Assembly: GCA_013115145.1 (NCBI GenBank)
Contig: JAAPAO010000229.1
Span: forward strand, 1-49,410
Length of the DNA stretch: 49,410 nt
Direction of reading: 5' to 3'
Origin: Perkinsus chesapeaki
Taxonomy: Eukaryota; Perkinsozoa; Perkinsida; Perkinsidae
Shown here one piece after another: positions 41,546-49,410 of this stretch (the first letter of the stretch is position 1; every line of letters starts with the position of its first letter). The position numbers were made by a program, and so were the translations under genes. Below the pieces are notes generated by a model that searched no databases, was not told the origin of the DNA, and worked only from the letters and a program-made list of their open reading frames with translations.

Positions 41546-44500
41546 CTATTCTTGTCGCCTCTTATATAGGTAGATGTATCCAAGGTCGAAGGGAGGATCA
41601 GCGCTGATTGCCACTTTCTCATCGTTAAAAATAACCCATTTCTTAGGGCCTCCTCCTGGTGTGACCTCCTTTAACATATGACACACATAATGGCCATGGG
41701 ACACATTACGGCCAACATGGCTGATAAAGCCTATAAGATCATATACCCCCTTCCCATCATGCTCGAACAGCCTGCTCTCATTAGATGCCCTAAATAAGCC
41801 ATACCACCACCATCATCATCATCTCCACATTGCTCAATCTTACCCCCCAACAGCAGCCCTCTGCTGCTGTTGTTGTCCCTCAGCCACCTCAACACCTTCC
41901 ACAGCAGCATCAAGATCATCAGTACGAGAGAATAGCCAATCCGCAGCTAATAAAGCCGATACACCTCACTCAAGCTGGTAGTACTACCCCTCTCAACGTT
42001 GTTGCCAGTGGCCTTCATGGCAGCCTTAGCCTGGCGATCAGTAAAGCCCATCGAGGTTAACATTATAAGACTATCTGAATCCACTGTGGCCCCCTCCTCC
42101 GCTGTCGTTTCAGCGTTGGTTGGTGTTGGTGGGTCATCCAAATGCTCCATTAACCATGAGGCAGCTGCGTCAGCTGAACTAAAGAGGATATGCATTATAC
42201 ATAATCCAATCAATTAGGCAGAGCTCAGCAGCAGCAGCAGCCCTCGCCCCCGCCGACACCACAATGCCCTCTCTATTACCTATTCCCAACCTTCAAGCAA
42301 GCTCTCTTAGACCTATCCTCATCAAAGCCCATAGACATCAGCATCACCATTATCTCTGCATCAGGCTCGGCTTGCTGCTCAGATGCTACCGCCGGTGAGA
42401 CTGCTGCTGCTGCTGAGGAATCTGGCATCGCCTTCTCCCCTTCCTGAAGGCCTGGGCTTCTGTTATGGTACTTCTCCAGGTTTAATTCCATTGGCATCGG
42501 CACCGAACAATTCAATTTGGCCAGTTGCCAGGAGGAATCCACATAGTATCTTAGGTTGAAGCAATGAATCACAACCAAAAGCTTGAATACCTCGAAACTT
42601 GTATCAAAAGATACTCCGGCATCGTGAGGAAGGTAAAGTTCTTCAGCGCTGTCACAACCTCGCCATTCTGATAGAAAAACAGGTAAATAACCGATTGTAC
42701 TGAGATAACCAGCTGAAAACCACTTATTGACGACCAGACACCCATTTTGTCCAGTTGCCCAAGTGCGAGGGAAAGAGGAAAATTCATCAACTGTGTGCAT
42801 TGTACTAGTCTAGAGCTTAGACAAGCTTTGCTCGTATTAACCCATGCTTTGGCTCTATCTACCAGCGCTGGGCTACGGAACCCCTCCACTTGTCCCGTTG
42901 CCATTGTCCTTCTTAAACACGCATCAAACGGTACAACTGGTGGAGGGGATTCCTTCTCATCCTTTTCGTCGTCTGTCGTCTTTAATCGCTTAGCTTCACC
43001 TATCACATACTAATACACCTCCTCATCGTCATCAACACTAGTACCCTCATCTTCATCAACTGCCTCACTGATGACTGGCACCATTGCATCATCCATACTA
43101 ACTATGAGAGGGAATAGACTCTCTCGACGAGTAGAGTACCTTAACAGACCAATACGGCAGGAAGAGTCACTCTATAGGCAACCAAACACCTAAATAACGT
43201 ATCTTATACCACACGATTCGGTTTGCGAACTTTGTGGCAGCAAGGCAGCCAAGGTAACATCAGACCACAGTAGAATTGAAATCTGTGCTCCTCTATGCCA
43301 CAGCAACCAAGCACTCTCATGAAACTTCCCTTTATAGACCTTCCCGAGCAACGTTGCCGAAAAACACACTTCAAAAAGTGTACATGGACCGCTAAGTATC
43401 CACAAAATCCATGATCGTCGTTGTGGCGATATAAACTAGCGTGTCTAGCCGTGAGCCGTGAAGTGCGGTGTACTTACTTAACTGTTCCCGATTTAGGGCA
43501 CTCTAACCTATCTTCCAATACATAACCAAAACGATCAGTACTATACCCCAGGCCATCATGGAAGCTATCATCAGTGGCCATCTCAGCTCTATTAAGCTTC
43601 TCCAAGAAATACAAAAGATACCTAAACCATAATATCACATCAACCCCTCACCACCACCCAGCTGATCAACCCTACTCTGCCGCGTCCTGCTGAGCTGATG
43701 ATGAGAAGTCTGGATGCCCCATACCAAAATGTTTCCGAAGGCTAACTGGCGCCACCATTCCTAATACCACTGAAGCTCATCCCCAAGCATATAGTTACCA
43801 TTGAACGGGTCCAGTTTCCTTTGCTCTTCCTCTTCCGGTATAGGTGGACAGTATCGATTGCCATTCAGAGCGTTCGCTAGCTTAGACACCTCCAATACAG
43901 TTCTTTGCGGTCTACCCTCATTTTCCAACTAAACAACAGCATCACTTGCCATATCAATCATCCCTTAGTACCGCTCCTTCGCCTGCCATTGCCCGCCTTA
44001 ATGCACCATCATCATCACGATACCTCCGACTTAGCGCATCCACACTACCTAAAGGAGGCAGCTCAGTCAACCACCCACAGCTATTTCCTACCGCTAAAGA
44101 CAAGCTGTAAAAAGCTGTTTATATAGCAGCTGTTGCCCAAGTTACGCAGGCCGACCATGCCTGGGCCACGGACTCTATCCAGCTCCTTCCCAGCCTCAGT
44201 GATCCGATCAAAGGCAAACTCCTTATTAAGCTCGACCTCCATCTCAGCCATTGACTTATCCGTCTTGGACATTTTCATCACATCAATTCCCCAATGAGCC
44301 AAATGAGCTGCCAATTGCCTAAAGCAACACACTACTATTGCTGCTGCTGCGGAGGGTTCCTTACGGATCGGTGACCATGCAATCCTCATCCTCAGCATAG
44401 GAGAATACATCAGCTCCATTAGGTGTTATAGTACCAAGTTTAACCACTAATGGATACACCTTACCATACTGCTGCTTCATATCAAGGTAATGCTCTAATG

Positions 44501-45752
44501 CGCCATTACTACCACCACTGCCATCCCAGTTACGACGACCTCCACCTGAAAGATATCATCCAGTTGCACTCTTAGCAACACACAAGGCCCTACAAGTGGC
44601 AATATACCATACGAATGGTAAGATATATTATATGTTAGCGTTTAGTTGTTTATTACCTATATAACCATCTGATAGGTTAAGCCAAAGATTCTCCCTGTCT
44701 CCGGACTTCTCACAATACCAATCAGATGGATTAGGGCTGATCTTCTTAGTCACCTCCTCCTGTGGTAAATCATTAGCGTATCTTTTAACAGCATCAATAA
44801 CCAGCATGAAGCTAATAATATCTTTACTTGCTAACAGCTCGTTCCTCCTCTCCAGCTTCCCATGCCATCACAGCAGCTTGGTCCTCCGCACCTTTATGGT
44901 CTATAATGGCTAATACAGTTTGGCCCATCACTTGAGGTAAGTCCGATAGTTCATCCAAAGGCAAATAAAACCATTCAGCTTCCAACTTCGGCTTGCCTTC
45001 TACACATGGAACCACTGCTATCTGGTACTCCTAAGAATATTGAGGAGGAGCTGGAGAGGGAATTCAAAGGTCTATGGTGAGGATACTATATCCCTGTAGT
45101 ACAACAGCAGATATACCAATTCTAGGAGGAGGAGGAGGTTTCCTATTCTCACCTTATACCCTCAGTAGTGCTCTTCGTATCACAAAGAAGACAATCAAAT
45201 GACCATATAGCGTTAGACATCCGTTCCCGTCAGCAGCAGCATTACATTTTCTTTCAGTATCCTCCTTATTACCTTAACCTCATCATAGTCCTTTCCACCA
45301 TCAAAACCGCCCTCCACTCCAACTGCCAGCTTAGTAGGCTCCTCCCCTTCCTCATCCTTCCTTTTAGGGACCTATCATCCCACCTCAACAACACCAACAG
45401 CCCACTCAAATGCAGCAGCAGCAGTAGTTGCTACCAAAGTAGTGTTAATATGCAAATACACCACAGCCTTTGCCGTCTCATGCCTCGCCACATCAACATC
45501 AACGAATGGCTTGCCGTATCCCTTCCAGCCATTCTCCAACGACACGTATAACCCTTCCTTAGGGAATAACGGTGTATCCATCGACATAACACAGCAATCG
45601 TTATGTACTGTATTACTTGGCTCTGGCACCTAATATATAAATACCATACCACAGCAGTGTATGGTATCCTCTTCCTCCACCACCACCACCACCTTTATCA
45701 AGCCTAGACTGGCGTATCCCCTAACCAACTCGAGTGTCTTATCTCGAGACAT
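41546..45752 (-). CDS. USP5: Ubiquitin-specific protease 5 (isopeptidase T)
   Basis: A deubiquitinase that takes apart free ubiquitin chains. ATG 45752 gives [20 protein letters not shown]. Exon 2 holds [20 protein letters not shown] and [19 protein letters not shown], the cryptic N-terminal zinc-finger-like domain. The ZnF-UBP region follows ([35 protein letters not shown]). The Cys box [18 protein letters not shown] bears the catalytic Cys. UBA1 ([18 protein letters not shown], about 42330) and UBA2 ([18 protein letters not shown], about 42050) sit inside the catalytic domain as in USP5. The His box is [18 protein letters not shown], and it ends [12 protein letters not shown] with TAG at 41546-41548. 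Three of the four usual zinc ligands of the ZnF-UBP are replaced (see findings). Confidence 0.9.
42226..42242. repeat. (CAG)5 microsatellite in a USP5 intron
   Basis: Five CAG units on the plus strand lie between the exons for the two UBA domains. Confidence 0.85.
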
Positions 45753-46070
45753 TATTATATTGGAAAGCCCTTTAACGACATCAGCATTTAACGACTCTTA
45801 ACCCAACAACAACACAGAGGAGGAGGAGAAAGCAGTGATGACTCTAGTAGAAAGTGGTGGTGACCAAGTAGCAAACATCATCACCTACTGCTGCTGCCTG
45901 TAGTGACTTACGTCACATTATCTCCCACAATACGAGGAGGAAATGACAAGGCCTATTGAGGCCTCCTTTAGCAGCAGCAGCAGTTTAAGCATGATGGTGA
46001 CACTTGCTTCACGACAGTAGCAGCAGCAGTAATAATAAGGATTATAACAAACTCGGAAAGGGCCTGCTTC
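45753..46070. other. Spacer rich in trinucleotide repeats
   Basis: It separates the USP5 start from the aspartyl-tRNA synthetase stop. It holds GAG-rich and AGC-rich tracts (about 45817-45830, 45970-45985 and 46018-46030). I see no gene. Confidence 0.45.
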
Positions 46071-48121
46071 TTAAGGGGTGAGACGCTTAGGGTCACGAGG
46101 GAACATTGAGGCGAATCTGAACAAGATTCACACTCACCTCACCGGCACTATATCGCTACTTACCTGATATTGGGGAGGCCGAGGAATAACATAACCACAC
46201 GTTCAAGGCCAACACCTGCACCAGCATGAGGCCATGAACCATACTTGAAAGCATCAATATAGGGTTGGATGGTCGATAGCTCAACACCAAGACGCTGAGC
46301 CTTCTCAGCCAACATATTAGCATCATGGATACGTTGGGCTCCAGAAGTGACCTCCTCACCACGAATGAATATATCATATGAGTTGGTCCACTTGGGATTC
46401 TCAGGATCGGGCATGGTATAGAAGGGACGGACAGATGCAGGGAACTTATCAATGATGTAGAAACTGATAGAAAAACCGTAAAATAGCACCATCGTCGACC
46501 AACTACTCCCTACTCAGTGTTATAAAGATCATGCATAATCCTTCCAAGAAGCTTCTCATCGCTGGTGCCCATATCCTCATCCTCTTCATGCTTCACAACA
46601 GTGGCCAAATGCTCCTCGATTTCCTCAACACGCTTTGTCTCACCAAGCTTTCTGTAATGGGCAAGATCACGTTCCAGCTGAAATTATAAAACATGCAAAC
46701 ACTATTATAACTACTCATTTTCCTCCCTACATAAGCGGGACCTTCCTTTCTGAGGATGCCCATTGCTTGAGCAAATGTGAACCGATTGCATGGCTTGGTC
46801 CAGATAAGGTCCTGGAAGGGATACTGGGCTCTCACAGCCTCAAGCTCAGACGAGAATCTCTCATTGAGTCCATGGAAGATATGATCGAATGTGCCATCAA
46901 TAACATCCAAGACTTCATGATAGTTATCGGTAAAGCGCATCTCCATATCAAGACCAACGAACTCGGTCATGTGTCGATGTGTGAGAGACTTCTCAGCGCG
47001 GAAAACAGGCCCGATCTCGAAAACTCCGGGAAGATCGGTCATGAGAGCCATTTGCTTGTAAAGCTGAGGTGACTGGGCCAAATAGGCGTTGCGGTCGAAG
47101 TACTCAACCTTGAACACATCGGCACCACCCTCGGATGCTGCACCCAAAAGCTTTGGAGTGTGAATCTCAACCAGACCTTGCTTGATAAGATACTCCCTGA
47201 TCAACAAAGATGTCACGAATCAACCTAAGATATTTCAGAGGTTACCTGAATAGCATAGAGACCCCCGATTGTATTCTGAGGATGGCCTGATTAGCCTTTG
47301 TCCTCAAATCGATGACTCTGTTATCCAGACGAGTATCCAATGACACTCTAGCACCCTCACCAGCCTCAATCTCAGCTTCAGTCCTAAACCATAGCTTTAT
47401 TATTAACAGGAAGCTTTCATACCGCTCTCACCTTTCCAAGTCTTCAAATTGAAGAGGTAGGGCTTCTGCTCGAGAGATGCAGTAGATCCTCTCTGCTTGC
47501 AATTCGACCTCAGACTGAGTTGTCGATCGAATGGGCTCCTCAGGCACGGTCACCGAACCATAAAGATCAACGACAGACTCCTTTGTAAGGTTGCCGGCGA
47601 ACTTTGCTATATCGCTGCCGTAGACGACAACTTGAACGGTACCAAGACCCTGTCTTAATGTGACAAAGGTCAACTTTCCACCCTGTTTACGAGTGTTCTG
47701 ACACCTTGCTCTAATCCAAACCTAATAAGAATAATCGATCGACAACCTAAACCACAGCCTAGCTCACCTTCTGATCCTTCATAGTGGCATCCAAATGAGT
47801 AACCTTAGTAAAGGTACGGCCAAGGGACTTCACTTGGGACTGGATGAAAGTATGACCAAATAGTTGTTCACCGTCAACCAAGTCCTTATATGGGACATCA
47901 GGACCTTCGAGACGACGCTTCTCCTCAGCTAGACGGGCTGCCTTTGCCTCCTCCTACATATAACACATCACCACACGAATTAGTTACATTCACTTCACCA
48001 CCACCTTCTGTCGCTTTGCTTCCTCTTTAGCACGCTTCTTTTCCAACTTAGCAAGCTCCTTTTCAGTCAACTCCTCTTGAGTTTTAGGGATCTGCTGCTG
48101 CTTATCTTCTGTACTAGACAT
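46071..48121 (-). CDS. DARS1: Cytosolic aspartyl-tRNA synthetase
   Basis: It charges tRNA-Asp. ATG 48121 starts a lysine-rich extension ([20 protein letters not shown], then [19 protein letters not shown]) typical of eukaryotic cytosolic AspRS. The anticodon-binding OB fold follows ([17 protein letters not shown]). The class II core has motif 1 around [19 protein letters not shown], the [15 protein letters not shown] segment, motif 2 [16 protein letters not shown] and motif 3 [20 protein letters not shown] final exon gives [14 protein letters not shown] with TAA at 46071-46073. There are about eight exons with short introns. The frame upstream of ATG 48121 stays open for 21 codons but has no ATG. 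Confidence 0.94.
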
Positions 48122-49410
48122 TATCGTTCGTATGCCGGTAAAGGCCTTTAACAAGAACACATTTCCATATAAGCGCCAAGCCACTGCTGTGATCTACCTC
48201 CTCCCAATAAACCCTCTCTCGTCCCTGTAACAACCACTGCCCTACTAACTGAGGTGGTGGTCTTTTAAACCACCACAAACCACCAACAACAACCAAGTTA
48301 AAACGATTAAATACAGTACGTCCGAAATTAATTTTAATGATAACCCTGTATAAGCAGCATGCAAGCTAAAGGTCCCCGTCTAGTAGAAGAAAGAAACGCG
48401 CACGCCCAAACGATCGATTAAGATACGAACCGCGTACAAGAAATGGAGCGACAGACGGAAGGGTGATGAGCATTGAAGAACAATTGGTGTCTGTAACTCC
48501 GTCATGGTTCTTAAGCACTGAACATTCCTCGGGGATTTTAACTTACTTCTTCACTGAAAATCACATTAGAGCAAGCTTTCTTGATCTTGATCGGGGGGGG
48601 GGGAGAGAATTCACAAATTGCCGTTTACGTACTCGTACTGCATATCGTATATTGCTCCACGCTATTTTCGCTTAATGTAGGCCAAAGACTCAGTCATAGC
48701 ATTGAGTCAAGTGCAGTACTATCAACGCTCTGCAGTGAACTAAGAGAACTATCGAGGTTATTAACCACACACAGTTTATCCGGATATCCGTCGCCAACGC
48801 ACATTAGTCTTATCTACTACCCGATACGGACATGCTTTACACCAGCTTGCTAAATGCTAATATAAGAACATAGTGTTCCTGGTAGAATTTCGGCCATTTG
48901 TGCAAGGCTGAGGTTCAAGTTCTGGGAGATACGAGTTTAGGGCATCCAAACGTTTTGATTGACGAGAACCAGCGGCCGTCGTCGCGCGGGAGGAACCTTC
49001 CCGATTGCAATGTATTGCACAATGGAAATGCCGTATGATAATACGTTTGGCTAGAGCAGCAGCAGCATCCGACATTACGAATCTTGTAGCTGTGTTTCGA
49101 TAAACGTAAACTCTCTTGTTTATAATCTGTTGGCCTCTTTACTTTTTCGGGCCTACAGCATTTCACCTTCGGTAGATGTTCGGTTGAACTGATCCAAGTG
49201 TTACTAGTAGGAAGAGTACTCAATGGAAGTTGTGTGCGTCCCGCATGATTTTCTAATTGAACAGCAACCAGCAGATGATCCATTGAATCTGCGGTGGGTA
49301 TCTGCAAACATTGACTTCTCTTCAGTCCCCTCACTTTATACTCAATCCAACTCGACCAGTTCGAATGATACGTCTCTATATGGAGTGCTCGAAAGCCTTC
49401 ATGAAAACCG
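48122..49410. other. Right end without a convincing gene
   Basis: The first part should hold the aspartyl-tRNA synthetase promoter. The longest frame (48915-49334, minus, about 139 codons) is Cys/Ser-rich with no recognisable motif. It could be part of a gene that continues beyond the window, but I cannot support it. An 11-G run lies at 48593-48603. Confidence 0.4.
48593..48603 (+). repeat. Poly-G run of 11
   Basis: An uninterrupted run of eleven Gs, the longest G run I noticed in the window. Its length may be unreliable in any assembly. Confidence 0.9.

Noticed and set aside
48122-48184. 21-codon in-frame extension of aspartyl-tRNA synthetase resembling a mitochondrial presequence (AWRLYGNVFLLKAFTGIR)
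   Set aside because: It would make a neat dual-targeting story, but it has no ATG (the codon at 48184 is GTG) and an in-frame stop lies just upstream. Only non-AUG initiation could use it.
48915-49334. 139-codon minus-strand frame near the right edge
   Set aside because: No motif, odd Cys and Ser runs, and no plausible splice partners seen. I kept it only as a note on the right-end spacer.

Overview
The window is nuclear DNA from an intron-rich, gene-dense protist. Most genes are cut by GT-AG introns of only about 40-60 nt, spacers are often about 100-300 bp, and the protein families are eukaryotic (GOT1, PCID2, RUVBL1, COG7, USP5, proteasome beta). Three tandem genes for pyruvate:NADP+ oxidoreductase (PNO, a PFOR-cytochrome P450 reductase fusion) with mitochondrial presequences point to an alveolate. 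A Perkinsus-like organism is my best guess, but this is inference and not proven by the sequence.

Layout. 1-482 (-): partial gene of unknown function. 810-1526 (+): complete five-exon GOT1/GOLT1 Golgi transport protein. 1851-6081 (+): many-exon protein I do not recognise, with a C-terminal part that could be EF-hand-like. 6202-7813 (-): membrane-anchored HSP70 of HSPA13/STCH type, without substrate-binding domain. 7907-10115 (-): PCID2/Thp1 (TREX-2). 10447-28847 (-): PNO1 (no intron), PNO2 (one intron), PNO3 (three introns). 29208-31045 (+): SLC19-type folate/thiamine carrier, divergent from PNO3. 31305-48121 (-): seven genes on one strand: proteasome beta1 (PSMB6), a class I lysine methyltransferase, RUVBL1, a small acidic protein, COG7, USP5 and cytosolic aspartyl-tRNA synthetase. 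48122-49410: nothing convincing.

How it fits together. The centre is a mitochondrial pyruvate-oxidation locus. Three PNO paralogues, each with TPP, Fe-S, FMN, FAD and NADP(H) motifs, would make acetyl-CoA and NADPH from pyruvate. The neighbouring SLC19 gene belongs to a family that carries thiamine, the precursor of the TPP that PNO needs. The copies share patches that are nearly identical even at silent sites, separated by clearly diverged patches, which suggests continuing gene conversion. The flanking genes are housekeeping functions (ER/Golgi traffic, protein turnover, mRNA export, translation). Long same-strand runs with short spacers, and pyrimidine-rich AG sites 14-26 nt upstream of the PNO start codons, would fit spliced-leader trans-splicing.
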